Below, one piece after another: positions 1 to 8,487 of a DNA stretch of 64,000 bases; position 1 is the stretch's first letter; every line of letters starts with the position of its first letter. This stretch comes from Runella aurantiaca (GTDB taxonomy: Bacteria; Bacteroidota; Bacteroidia; Cytophagales; Spirosomataceae). Under the pieces are notes generated by a model. The model ran no database searches, was not told where the DNA came from, and saw only the letters and a program-made list of their open reading frames with translations. The DNA is taken from the NCBI RefSeq assembly GCF_003339505.1, contig NZ_QPIW01000012.1:1-64000 (forward strand). The letters run 5' to 3'. The position numbers and the translations under genes are program-made.

Positions 1-53
1 TGACTGTGCAAAATCGTTACGATTTGCTCCTCTGTAAAATTGCTTTTTTTCAT
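1..53 (-). CDS. IS3-family transposase OrfA, N-terminal fragment (runs off window)
   Basis: Reading leftward from an ATG at 53, the peptide begins MKKSNFTEEQIVTILH. This is the usual start of the helix-turn-helix OrfA protein of IS3-family elements, with the KxFTEEQI signature. OrfA binds the element ends, and a frameshifted OrfAB fusion catalyses transposition. Only 17 codons are visible, so group and integrity cannot be judged. It is divergent from the disrupted COR-CHAT gene next to it. Confidence 0.65.
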   Translation of the reverse strand, partial: MKKSNFTEEQIVTILHS

Positions 54-121
54 TTGGATACCGTTTAAAAGTGAAATTTATAATTTTTTCTACTTTTAAA
101 TGGATACGGTTCGGGGAATGA
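1..121. mobile_element. End of an IS3-family insertion sequence (partial)
   Basis: The window opens inside the upstream end of an insertion sequence. The start of an IS3-type orfA lies on the minus strand at 1-53. The next ~65 bp are AT-rich and contain an imperfect inverted pair (ccgtttaaaagt at 61-72, acttttaaatgg at 92-103) and a direct repeat of tggatac (55-61 and 101-107). From about 122 onward the sequence encodes COR-domain protein on the plus strand, and an in-frame stop sits at 119-121. The element border is therefore placed near 115-125. Terminal repeat and target duplication cannot be fixed because the other end is outside the window. Confidence 0.6.
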
Positions 122-1753
122 GGACATTGGCTCGCAATCAAAGATGAATTACTCAATCAAGTACAAAAGAACTATCTTTTGTATGACGAGTATCAAACTA
201 TATGCCAACAACAACAGGTAGCTGAAGAAAACATTCAGAGAGGGTTGGCTGAAATGCTTGATACGGTTGGCACAATTACGTTTTTTGACAGACCATTTGG
301 AGATAAATACTATATTTTGAATCCTGATTGGCTCACGACAGGAGCATATCAAATCATTTTATCAAACCATACAAACCAGAAACGTGGCCGTATCAACGCA
401 CAGGACTTAAAAATCATTTTCACGGAAAGACTACTTTTTGAATACAAGCCTTCTGATTATCAGTTTTTGTTGGATGTTATGGCCGAATTTAATCTTTGCC
501 ATGAATTTAATAAGCATGAATGGCTAATCCCATCCTCCTTAGAAGGCCAATCAAAAACCGATTTGGTGGCATTTAAAGCACAAGATTATCGGCTTTATTG
601 CCTGAAATATACAACATCGCTACCTTCATCGGTTATTCATCGTTTTATCGCTCGCAATGTCAAGCACGCTTACGAAGAAGACTATTGGCGCAACGGTATC
701 GTCGTCAAGCACCCTGATAGCGACACGCTAATGTTTGTAGAGGCTGATGCCAAAGACAAAGAAATCAGGCTTTGGATTAAAGGCGAACGAATTCGAGATT
801 GTTGGGAGTTCTTCCATAAGGATTTTAAAGATTTTTCAGAGAAGTTTGACTATGAACAGTTAGTTATGTTGCCTCAAGGCGATAATATAAGCTACCAATT
901 TTTGATAGAAGCTTGGGAATCAGGAGAGGAAAGTGTTTTTATCAGTAAGAAAACGGGGAAAGTCAATGTAATCGAGGCATTAGGTTTATTTGAAATACCC
1001 CAATATAAAGGAGGAATCCATAGAAAAGATTCTGAACATATCGCTCCAATTTTTAAGAAAACACCTATTACTTTAATGGCTTTCGCATCTAATGGTCTTG
1101 CAGAAATCCAAACTGAAGCCAATAACGTTTACAAGGCAATTAGCAAAAGTGTACTGGTCACCGCACAAAAAATAGAAGATACCACTGTAGAGAATTTGGC
1201 TGATGCAATGCTGGATTATGGCGAAGAATTATTGTTATTCCATTTTGGAGGGCATTCAGAGCAATCTCATGTGGTCCTCGAAGGATTGCAGAAAATGGAT
1301 AAAATCCGTTTTTCTCGTTTACTAATTCCCGATGATAAACATCCTGTCCCAATTGTTTTCCTAAACGGTTGTCTTTCTTCCGGTCACGTCGGCATTCTCA
1401 CTGCCAAGGGCGTGAAGGCCATTATTGCGACTAATGCCAAAGTCAACGATGTGGAGGCGGCGCGATTGGCTAATTACTTCTATCGTTGGTTTTTTGAGAA
1501 AAATGCCACACTTCGCAAAGCTTTTGAAAATGCTGAAGCTACGGTTTCTTCCAACTCGGATTCTTCCAATAGGGGATTGGGAACCGACAGAACGGCTACA
1601 AACGGGCACAATTCCTTCATTGTCACCGTTAACCCGGGTGAAATAGATGATAAACAGTCCATGCCTGCGTCTTGGACATTATTTGTGCATTCAGGACACA
1701 CAAAAATGTTGGATTGGACTTTACAGGATTTTGTAAATGAGTTCAACAAATAG
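122..1753 (+). pseudogene. Roco-type COR domain fused to CHAT protease domain, 5' end cut off by IS
   Basis: This is the 3' part of a large gene. The open frame continues upstream of the first possible start (TTG at 179) to a stop at 119-121 at the insertion-sequence border, and codons 122-178 still read as COR-like protein (GHWLAIKDELLNQV). Numbering from the TTG, residues 1-200 resemble the COR dimerisation domain of Roco GTPases (EYQTIC, then FGDKYYILNPDWLTTGAY). After a linker, residues ~295-480 form a CHAT caspase-like protease domain with the predicted catalytic dyad His359 (HFGGHS) and Cys398 (FLNGCLSSG). The expected N-terminal part (usually leucine-rich repeats plus a Roc GTPase) is absent. 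The product is probably non-functional unless expressed from a promoter in the element. Roco-CHAT proteins are thought to be GTP-switched proteases, possibly in immunity or cell death; that role is inference. Confidence 0.75.
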
Positions 1754-1852
1754 TGTCTTTGCTATCTGTTTATTTTTTTTACTAACAACTTTTTTCCCTG
1801 CCCAGTTAGTTACCGATAAAATCATTCATAAACAGGAAAACCACTCACTACA

Positions 1853-2746
1853 ATGCGAATCTTTTTTACGGGCGGCTCGGGAAAAGCCGGAAAGCACGTC
1901 ATTCCGTACCTGCTCGACCAAGGCCATAAAGTGCTGAATGTAGACCTGACGCCTTTGCATCATCCGAGGGTGGATAACCTGACCGCCGACATTACCGATT
2001 CGGGACAAATGTTCAATGCCATGACTTCCTATACGGGCTTTGAGGAATTGGAACCGGGAACCAGCGTTCCCACATTTGACGCGGTCGTCCATTTTGCAGC
2101 CGTTCCCCGCATCTTACTTAAACCTGATAACGAAATGTTTCGGGTCAATACTGTAGGCACTTACAATGTGATTGAGGCGGCGGTGAAATTGGGCATCAAA
2201 AAGATTATCATTGCCTCGTCAGAAACCACCTACGGTATCTGTTTTTCGGACGGCCAAACCGACCCTAAAATGTTGCCGTTGGAGGAGGATTACGACGTCG
2301 ACCCCATGGATAGCTACGGATTGTCAAAGGTGGTCAATGAAAAAACGGCCCGCAGTTTTCAGCGACGGTCGGGGTTTGATATTTACGCCCTCCGCATCGG
2401 AAATGTGATCGAACCGCACGAGTACGCCGAACTGTTTCCCCATTATTTCAAACACCCCGAAGTGCGCCGCCGAAATGCCTTTTGTTATATCGACGCCCGC
2501 GATTTGGGGCAAATCGTAGATTTATGTTTGAAAAAAGATGGCCTAGGCTATCAGGTTTTTAATGCTGGCAATGACCACAACGGGGCTGTTATTCCGAGCA
2601 AAGAATTGGCCGAAAGGTTCTTCCCTAACGTGCCCATTACACGCGAATTGGAGGAGCATGAAGCCTTGTTTTCCAATCGCAAAATCCGTGAGGTACTGGG
2701 CTTTAAAGAACAACATAACTGGCGAAAATACGTAAATTTGGATTGA
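1853..2746 (+). CDS. NAD-dependent epimerase/dehydratase (extended SDR)
   Basis: A 297-residue extended short-chain dehydrogenase. It has an N-terminal Rossmann glycine motif (GGSGKAG, residues 7-13), an HFAAVP segment after beta-strand 4, and a YxxxK catalytic pair at Tyr155 and Lys159 (SYGLSK). Such enzymes oxidise or epimerise nucleotide sugars or related alcohols with NAD(P); the substrate cannot be read from the sequence. The ATG at 1853 gives the usual start directly before MRIFFTGGSG. It stands alone, about 100 bp after the disrupted COR-CHAT gene. Confidence 0.85.
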   Translation: MRIFFTGGSGKAGKHVIPYLLDQGHKVLNVDLTPLHHPRVDNLTADITDSGQMFNAMTSYTGFEELEPGTSVPTFDAVVHFAAVPRILLKPDNEMFRVNTVGTYNVIEAAVKLGIKKIIIASSETTYGICFSDGQTDPKMLPLEEDYDVDPMDSYGLSKVVNEKTARSFQRRSGFDIYALRIGNVIEPHEYAELFPHYFKHPEVRRRNAFCYIDARDLGQIVDLCLKKDGLGYQVFNAGNDHNGAVIPSKELAERFFPNVPITRELEEHEALFSNRKIREVLGFKEQHNWRKYVNLD

Positions 2747-2785
2747 ATTGAAGGGCGGCCGGTCATAAGACCGACAGCGGCAAAA

Positions 2786-3154
2786 ATGATAAAAACAATG
2801 AAAACACACGATGAACGTTTCGCGAACATGACCTTCTCTTCGGTGTATCCGCACTATCTCAACAAAGTTGAGAAGAAGGGAAGAACAAAAGAAGAATTAC
2901 ATCAAGTCATTGAATGGCTGACGGGTTTTGATGACCAACAACTGCAAGCCCACATCGACGATAAAGTAACTTTTGAAATCTTCTTTCAGAATGCCGATTT
3001 AAACCCCAATGCCCATCTCATTACGGGGCTGATATGCGGTTATCGGATTGAGGAAATAGAGAATCCTTTGACGCGAAAAGTCAGGTATTTGGATAAGTTG
3101 GTTGATGAGTTGGCGAAGGGCAAAAAAATGGAAAAAATCCTGAGAAATTCATAG
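2786..3154 (+). CDS. DUF2200 family protein
   Basis: A 122-residue soluble protein matching the DUF2200 family in length and pattern: an N-terminal [18 protein letters not shown]-type stretch, then the conserved IEWLTG and [15 protein letters not shown] segments and a lysine-rich C-terminus. The family has no established biochemical function. ATG codons at 2786 and 2798 are both possible starts; family members usually begin close to the second. It lies 39 bp after the SDR gene and may be co-transcribed with it. Confidence 0.8.
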   Translation: MIKTMKTHDERFANMTFSSVYPHYLNKVEKKGRTKEELHQVIEWLTGFDDQQLQAHIDDKVTFEIFFQNADLNPNAHLITGLICGYRIEEIENPLTRKVRYLDKLVDELAKGKKMEKILRNS

Positions 3155-3319
3155 TCTACCAAAGCCAGTGTACCCACCCCCACTGAGTCCAACAGTAAGT
3201 ACCCTTTTCCCAGCTACAAACGAGGCTTTATCAAAAAAATACCAAAGCAGTCCAATACTACTCAAGCCCGCAAAAGCATCAATCCAAAGCAACTTTTTGA
3301 GTTTTATCGCAATATTCAT
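3149..3319 (-). pseudogene. Short membrane-protein remnant
   Basis: A 56-codon minus-strand frame beginning MNIAIKLKKLLWIDAFAGLS and running through one hydrophobic helix. The KLKKLLWIDAFAG opening resembles the first helix of small multi-pass inner-membrane proteins that go on for roughly 120 residues. Here the frame soon becomes glycine-rich and ends, so I read it as the preserved 5' end of a decayed gene. Its last 6 bp overlap the end of the convergent DUF2200 gene. It could also be a genuine small membrane protein. Confidence 0.3.
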
Positions 3320-3554
3320 GGCCAACCCTTATTTTTCTCAGATAGATTGACATCCTCCTGATTTTATGAAATTGTATGTCTTGAATTTGTAATAAAATCA
3401 ACGCTGTGGCACTCCTACGGCTAGGCGGCAGATGCATGTAGATAGTTAAGGACAGCCCTTAAAATTTCTCTCTTCCCCAAAAAATTGGTTTCTTTGTAAA
3501 GAACCTCAAAAACGAGGTATATTTTCATCCAACAAACCGACTTACCCCCTTTTT

Positions 3555-6017
3555 ATGAAGAAATTACTACTCCTAACCCTTTTTTCTTATTCGCTTTTTG
3601 CCCAGAACCCTATCGAAACCTTCACCAAAGACATGGAAAAGAAGGACGGTTTCATGCCCTACTATTGGGACGCTAAAAAGGGTAAAATTTATTTGGAAAT
3701 CACCCGATTTGATACCGAATTGTTGTATTATCCAACTTTAGCCCAAGGCATCGGCTCCAACGACATCGGCCTCGACCGCGGGCGATTGGGGCAGGAACAC
3801 GTCATTAAATTTCAACGTACTGGCAATAAAGTCTTGATGGTGGAGCCCAATTACGGCTATCGCGCCCTCAGCAACGACCCGCTCGAACGCCGCGCCGTGG
3901 AAGAATCCTTTGCGCAGTCGGTGCATTGGGGGTTTGAAATCACCGCCGAAAATGCGGGAACGGTGCTCGTCGAATTGACGCCTTTTCTGTTGCAAGATGC
4001 CGTCGGAGCCATTCAGGACATTTCACGTACCCGGCAAGGCACCTTCAGATTGGACGCTTCGCGCTCGGCTTTGTATTTGCCCAATACCAAAAACTTCCCC
4101 CAAAACACGGAATTTGAAGTAACCATTACGCTCACTGGAGATGCTCCCGGGGCTTACCTCCGTGCTGTAGCCCCAACGGCCACCACGATGAGTATGCGTC
4201 AGCACCATTCCTTTGTTGAACTGCCCGACAACAACTACCAACCGCGCGGTTTTGACCCACGCATGGGATATATTTTTACCTCTTTTTACGATTATGCCTC
4301 TCCCGTGAGTGAGCCAATCACAAAACGTTACATTGTGCGCCATCGTTTGAAGAAAAAAGACCCCTACGCCGCCATCAGCGAGCCCGTAAAACCCATTGTT
4401 TACTACATCGACCCGGGCGCGCCCGAGCCTATCCGCTCGGCCTTGGTCGAAGGTGCCAAATGGTGGAATCAGGCGTTTGAAGCGGCAGGCTACAAAGATG
4501 CGTTTCAGGTAAAACTTCTTCCCGCCGATGCCGACCCGATGGATGTGCGGTACAATCTGGTGCAGTGGGTACACCGCTCTACGCGCGGCTGGTCGTACGG
4601 TGGCAGCATCATTGACCCGCGTACAGGCGAGATTTTGAAAGGCAAAGTCACGCTGGGTTCATTACGCGTTCGTCAAGATTACCTCATCGCACAAGGACTG
4701 GTAGGCGATTATAAAACTGATTCTACCAACACCGAAGACATGATGGGCATGTCGCTCGACCGCTTGAAACAACTGTCGGCGCACGAAATTGGGCACACAT
4801 TGGGACTCCCCCACAACTACGTGGCCAGCGTGCACGACCGCGCATCGGTGATGGACTATCCGCACATGCAGGTTGAATTGAAAAACGGCAAAGTAGATTT
4901 ATCCAACGCGTACGACAAAAAAATTGGCGATTATGATAAATGGTCCATCATTTGGGGCTATCAGGATTTCCCTAAAGGTACCGATGAGAAAAAGGCGTTG
5001 AATGCGATTGTAGACCAAATGTATGGCAAAGGCCTGTATTTCCTCACCGATCAAGACGCACGTCCCGAAGGCAGCGCACATCCGCAAACGCACCTCTGGG
5101 ACAACGGTGTGAATGCCACCGCAGAGTTAAAACGAGTTTCGGAAATTCGCAAGCTGACCTTGGCTAACTTTGACGAGCGAAAACTCCGCACGGGCACACC
5201 GATGAGCTCATTGGAAGAGGTTTTTGTGCCGATGTATATGTTTCACCGCTTTCAGGTAGAAGCAGCCTCTAAAGTATTGGCGGGGGTAAACTATCGTTTT
5301 TCGGTAAAAGGCGAGAAGAATCTAGAAACTTTGCCCATCAACGGAAAAGAGCAGCGCGAAGCATTGGCGGGGTTGTTACAAACCATTCAACCCGACTTTC
5401 TAAAAGTCCCCGATGCAGTCTTGAAACTAACGCCACCACGGGCATTTGGGTATAACGCCAATCCGCGTGAGACCTTTAAGCGCCGTACGGGGCTGGTATT
5501 CGACCCACTAGGGCCACCAGAAGCCGCCGCTGGACTAACGCTTCGAATGTTGCTTAATCCTGAGCGTTTGAGTCGCTTGGTGATTCAATCGTCGATTGAT
5601 GCCTCATTGCCTAGTTTGGAAGAAACCTTGGATCAATTGCTCAATGCCACTTGGAAATCCGCCGCGCCGCGCGTAGCCTACAACGGAGAGATTGAACGTT
5701 TGGTAGAGAAATTGGTCTTGAGTCATTTAATTGACCTCAGCCGCAACAAAGAAGTTACTCCGCAGGTCCGGGCCATTGTAGGACTAAAAATTCAGGAATT
5801 CAAAGTCTGGCTGTCGACCCGCACCTCCAACGATACGAAACAAAAAGCGCATTATCTCTTTGCCAAACAACAAATTGAAGAGGCAAACACCAACGTCAGC
5901 GATATTATTTCTATAACGCCCATGACTCCTCCCGACGGCCAACCTATCGAATCAGGTTATGATTGGTTAGCGCCAGCCTGCGACTGGGAATTGCCTGCGT
6001 TTTCGAAGGGAAAATAA
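3555..6017 (+). CDS. Secreted zinc metalloprotease, metzincin type (DUF5117/DUF4953)
   Basis: An 820-residue exported protein with a clear signal peptide (KKLLLLTLFSYSLFA, cleavage before QNP). The N-terminal half matches the DUF5117-type domain. The catalytic domain holds the extended metzincin zinc motif HEIGHTLGLPH (His410, Glu411, His414, His420), followed by a Met-turn at Met433 (SVMDYP). Such proteins are common in Bacteroidota and other soil bacteria and are predicted periplasmic or outer-membrane-associated peptidases of unknown substrate. The gene is monocistronic and ends in a hairpin just downstream. Nothing suggests truncation. Confidence 0.88.
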   Translation: MKKLLLLTLFSYSLFAQNPIETFTKDMEKKDGFMPYYWDAKKGKIYLEITRFDTELLYYPTLAQGIGSNDIGLDRGRLGQEHVIKFQRTGNKVLMVEPNYGYRALSNDPLERRAVEESFAQSVHWGFEITAENAGTVLVELTPFLLQDAVGAIQDISRTRQGTFRLDASRSALYLPNTKNFPQNTEFEVTITLTGDAPGAYLRAVAPTATTMSMRQHHSFVELPDNNYQPRGFDPRMGYIFTSFYDYASPVSEPITKRYIVRHRLKKKDPYAAISEPVKPIVYYIDPGAPEPIRSALVEGAKWWNQAFEAAGYKDAFQVKLLPADADPMDVRYNLVQWVHRSTRGWSYGGSIIDPRTGEILKGKVTLGSLRVRQDYLIAQGLVGDYKTDSTNTEDMMGMSLDRLKQLSAHEIGHTLGLPHNYVASVHDRASVMDYPHMQVELKNGKVDLSNAYDKKIGDYDKWSIIWGYQDFPKGTDEKKALNAIVDQMYGKGLYFLTDQDARPEGSAHPQTHLWDNGVNATAELKRVSEIRKLTLANFDERKLRTGTPMSSLEEVFVPMYMFHRFQVEAASKVLAGVNYRFSVKGEKNLETLPINGKEQREALAGLLQTIQPDFLKVPDAVLKLTPPRAFGYNANPRETFKRRTGLVFDPLGPPEAAAGLTLRMLLNPERLSRLVIQSSIDASLPSLEETLDQLLNATWKSAAPRVAYNGEIERLVEKLVLSHLIDLSRNKEVTPQVRAIVGLKIQEFKVWLSTRTSNDTKQKAHYLFAKQQIEEANTNVSDIISITPMTPPDGQPIESGYDWLAPACDWELPAFSKGK

Positions 6018-6023
6018 CCGAGG

Positions 6024-6049
6024 TAGAGGCGGAAGATTTTCCGTCTCTA
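6024..6049. terminator. Hairpin between convergent genes
   Basis: An 11-bp stem (one G-T pair) with a 4-nt GATT loop: arms tagaggcggaa and ttccgtctcta. It lies 6 bp after the metalloprotease stop and abuts the stop of the small minus-strand gene, so it probably ends transcription from both sides. It lacks a clean T-tract. Confidence 0.5.
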
Positions 6050-6175
6050 CTAATCAAAAAAGATGCTGGAGATGATGACCAGTAAAAAGAAGACCACGAT
6101 CACGATTAAATAATAAAACAAATCAATGAAAGGGTAATCTTGACGATTCAGTTTATCTAACCACTTAGAGATCAT
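6050..6175 (-). CDS. Small single-span membrane protein (41 aa)
   Basis: A 41-residue frame. The first 15 residues are polar (MISKWLDKLNRQDYP); the rest is one long hydrophobic helix ending SSIFFD. In-frame codons continue upstream to a TTG at about 6205, giving a possible longer form. It resembles small bitopic membrane proteins conserved in Cytophagales, but I cannot assign a family. It is convergent with the metalloprotease gene across a shared hairpin, which suggests a real transcript. Confidence 0.45.
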   Translation of the reverse strand: MISKWLDKLNRQDYPFIDLFYYLIVIVVFFLLVIISSIFFD

Positions 6176-6283
6176 ATCTTTATCGCGTATTTTAATATTA
6201 TTCAATGTAGAATATCAGGCTAGCGAAGGACGAAGAACGGCCTTTCGCTACTGACTTTTTCGCACTAATTTTCAGCAAATCTA

Positions 6284-7219
6284 ATGCAAATTTTCGTAAA
6301 TACGTCCCTCAATGAATCGCTTCGCCAAGCATTGAAACAACAGTTGCCCGCGGGGCATTCGGTATTTTTCAAGAATGAATGGTCAGAAACCGAGCAAGCA
6401 GCGGCCTTCCAACAATCACAGGTGATTTTGGGAAATCCACCCGCCGCTTGGTTGACAACCGCCCCGCCACTGCTCAAATACTGGCAGTTGGATTCGGCGG
6501 GTTTTGACGGGTTTAAAAACCTGATTTTACCCAACGTGGCTATTTGCAATCTGGCCGATTATTTCTCCATTCCCTGCGCCGAAACCATCGTGGCTGGTAT
6601 TCTGGCTTTTTACCGCGGTGTAGATGAGCTAACCTCGCTCAAAGCCGAAAAACGCTGGGTTGGAGCGCCAATTCGCTTTCGACTCAATTTGCTCACGGGC
6701 AAACGCGTGGTGATTTTGGGCGCTGGCAGCATCGGACAAGCCGTCAAAAAAATGCTTTCGGGCTTTGATTGCTCCATTCAAATGGTAGCGCGTTCTCACC
6801 CAAGTGCGTCGATTCATTCGCCCGAAGAATTGATGACTGTATTGCCCCAAACTGACTTAGTCATCAACTGTCTTCCTGGCACCGCCAAGGGCTTTTTTAC
6901 GGCCCAAATGATTGATACTTTGCCATCAACGGCGGTTTTTGCCAACGTTGGACGCGGAACCACGGTAGACGAGCCAGCACTCATTGCCGCTTTGCAGCAA
7001 AAACGACTGGCTGGCGCGGTCTTGGACGTGACCGAAGTTGAACCTTTACCCGTCGAAAACCCGCTTTGGGATATGCCTAATGTGATTCTTACCCAACACA
7101 CAGGCGGCGGACAGGCGAGTGAAGATGAAGGAAAAATTGCTTTTTTCGTCAAAAACTTCCAACGCTTTTTAAATGGACAACCTCTTGAAAATCAGATTGA
7201 TTTAACCCGTGGCTACTAA
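6284..7219 (+). CDS. D-isomer-specific 2-hydroxyacid dehydrogenase
   Basis: A 311-residue NAD(P)-dependent 2-hydroxyacid dehydrogenase. The nucleotide-binding motif is GAGSIG (146-151), and the catalytic triad is visible as Arg224 (NVGRGTTVD), Glu253 (EVEPLP) and His272 (TQHTGGG). The family reduces 2-keto acids such as glyoxylate or hydroxypyruvate; the exact substrate is not evident. The N-terminal part is poorly conserved, as in GhrA-like members. The following gene starts 22 bp downstream on the same strand, so they may form a small operon. Confidence 0.88.
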   Translation: MQIFVNTSLNESLRQALKQQLPAGHSVFFKNEWSETEQAAAFQQSQVILGNPPAAWLTTAPPLLKYWQLDSAGFDGFKNLILPNVAICNLADYFSIPCAETIVAGILAFYRGVDELTSLKAEKRWVGAPIRFRLNLLTGKRVVILGAGSIGQAVKKMLSGFDCSIQMVARSHPSASIHSPEELMTVLPQTDLVINCLPGTAKGFFTAQMIDTLPSTAVFANVGRGTTVDEPALIAALQQKRLAGAVLDVTEVEPLPVENPLWDMPNVILTQHTGGGQASEDEGKIAFFVKNFQRFLNGQPLENQIDLTRGY

Positions 7220-7241
7220 CTCAACATTTATCTGCATTGAC

Positions 7242-7679
7242 ATGAAACTCTTCTCATTCTTTTTGATTATCGCCTGTTTGTTTACTGGAGTCACTGGTTT
7301 TTCCCAACAAAATGCCGACGAAAAAGTGATTTTAAAAATTCTCCAAAAACAGGAAGCTGACTGGAACGCGGGCGATGTAAACTCATTCATGGAAGGCTAT
7401 TGGAAATCGGACTCCCTCGCATTTATTGGTGCAAAAGGCCCTACTTACGGATGGAAAAACACCCTAGAAAATTACAAAGTACGCTATCCCGACCGCGCCA
7501 CGATGGGCACGCTAAAATTCACGATTTTACGGTTGAATGCGTTGGACAAAAACGCGTATTTTGTCATCGGCAAATGGCACCTTACCCGCCCAGAGAAAGG
7601 AGATATTGGAGGACATTATACACTTGTTTTCAGAAAAATAGGTGGAAAATGGCTCATCGTCAGCGATCATACATCTTAA
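7242..7679 (+). CDS. Secreted SnoaL/DUF4440-like protein
   Basis: About 145 residues from the ATG at 7242. That start places a signal peptide (MKLFSFFLIIACLFTGVTG) at the N-terminus, whereas the in-frame ATG at 7209 would overlap the upstream gene and add a polar leader. The mature part follows the cone-shaped NTF2/SnoaL fold: a first helix with QEADWNAGDVNSFMEGYW, then strands ending GGKWLIVSDHTS, typical of DUF4440. The function of such single-domain secreted members is unknown; they may bind small ligands. Confidence 0.75.
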   Translation: MKLFSFFLIIACLFTGVTGFSQQNADEKVILKILQKQEADWNAGDVNSFMEGYWKSDSLAFIGAKGPTYGWKNTLENYKVRYPDRATMGTLKFTILRLNALDKNAYFVIGKWHLTRPEKGDIGGHYTLVFRKIGGKWLIVSDHTS

Positions 7680-7771
7680 AGCGCATAAAGACTCCTGAAT
7701 CAACTGCATTGGGCAAAATTCAACCCTTTTACATTTTTCAGTTTACCAGTTTTCGGTTTATCATTTTCGTT

Positions 7772-8368
7772 TCAGTCCTCATATTCCACCGCTTTCAGGA
7801 GCATTTTTTTCTCAGACTCCCGCAATTCATACCAAATTTTGCGAGTGCCTCCCGTGGGGCGCGCGTTGGTATCGCCAGCGTGGTAAATGGGAAATTCGCG
7901 CACCAATTGTCCATTTTCAATTTTAAACGAATCGTGCCCCATGTAGCCTTCGGCCAACATCGGCAAAAACGGCTCGGTACGAATGGCATCAAACGACGTA
8001 GGCAGAAATTCGAAGGCATAGATTTTGCCAAATGAGCCACTCCCGTACGTACTCGAATAAACGTAAATCTCGGGAGAACCGTTACGATTCAAATCAGCCG
8101 CTTCGGCATTGACCACCCATCCATCCGTTTTTTGTCGGATAAGAATCAACTGCTTATTGTCGCGGCTCACTTTAATGACCAACTCCCTGATGGCACCAGA
8201 TTCGTTGGTGCTGATGTCAAATTGATGCTTTTGGAAGGCAATGGTTTTCTTAAAACTGTCGAAAGCGGGAATATCGGCTTCTTTTTCATTAAAACGTGAA
8301 AATCCCACCAGTGCGAAAATCGCAACCAAAAGTACTGAAATGGAGGCTATTTGTGACTTTTTATGCAC
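7772..8368 (-). CDS. PliI-like putative lysozyme inhibitor family protein
   Basis: A 198-residue exported protein with an N-terminal hydrophobic signal (ISVLLVAIFALVGFS). The C-terminal half has the PliI pattern: an Asx-rich NRNGSPEIYVYSST strand, an SGSFG loop, a YMGHDSFKIENGQLVREFP segment, and the ending GDTNARPTGGTRKIWYEL. PliI proteins are periplasmic inhibitors of invertebrate-type lysozyme. Assignment rests on pattern recall, not a search; inhibition is inferred. The gene is monocistronic, with the ccmF terminator just upstream. Confidence 0.55.
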   Translation of the reverse strand: MHKKSQIASISVLLVAIFALVGFSRFNEKEADIPAFDSFKKTIAFQKHQFDISTNESGAIRELVIKVSRDNKQLILIRQKTDGWVVNAEAADLNRNGSPEIYVYSSTYGSGSFGKIYAFEFLPTSFDAIRTEPFLPMLAEGYMGHDSFKIENGQLVREFPIYHAGDTNARPTGGTRKIWYELRESEKKMLLKAVEYED

Positions 8369-8440
8369 TAAACCCGATGATTTGCAGAGCCTAAAGAAAG
8401 TTGGAGATTAACCATTTTTAATTAATACTTAACCACTATC

Positions 8441-8468
8441 AAAAAAGCGGCCAAAAAGCCGCTTTTTT
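8441..8468 (-). terminator. Rho-independent terminator after ccmF
   Basis: Perfect 11-bp stem (aaaaaagcggc / gccgctttttt) with a 6-nt loop, 19 bp downstream of the ccmF stop. Read on the minus strand the GC-rich stem runs into a T6 tract, a textbook terminator for the ccm operon. Confidence 0.85.
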
Positions 8469-8487
8469 GATTTTATTTATGCTTTGG

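Noticed and set aside
149-352. Minus-strand 67-codon frame with hydrophobic residues
   Set aside because: It lies inside the COR-CHAT coding sequence, has biased composition typical of an antisense frame, and matches no family.
3168-3350. Plus-strand 60-codon frame
   Set aside because: The opposite strand carries a more protein-like helix opening; the plus frame is proline/serine-rich and unlike any family.
4023-4574. 183-codon minus-strand frame inside the metalloprotease gene
   Set aside because: Antisense to a clear metzincin gene; long frames opposite GC-biased codons are expected.
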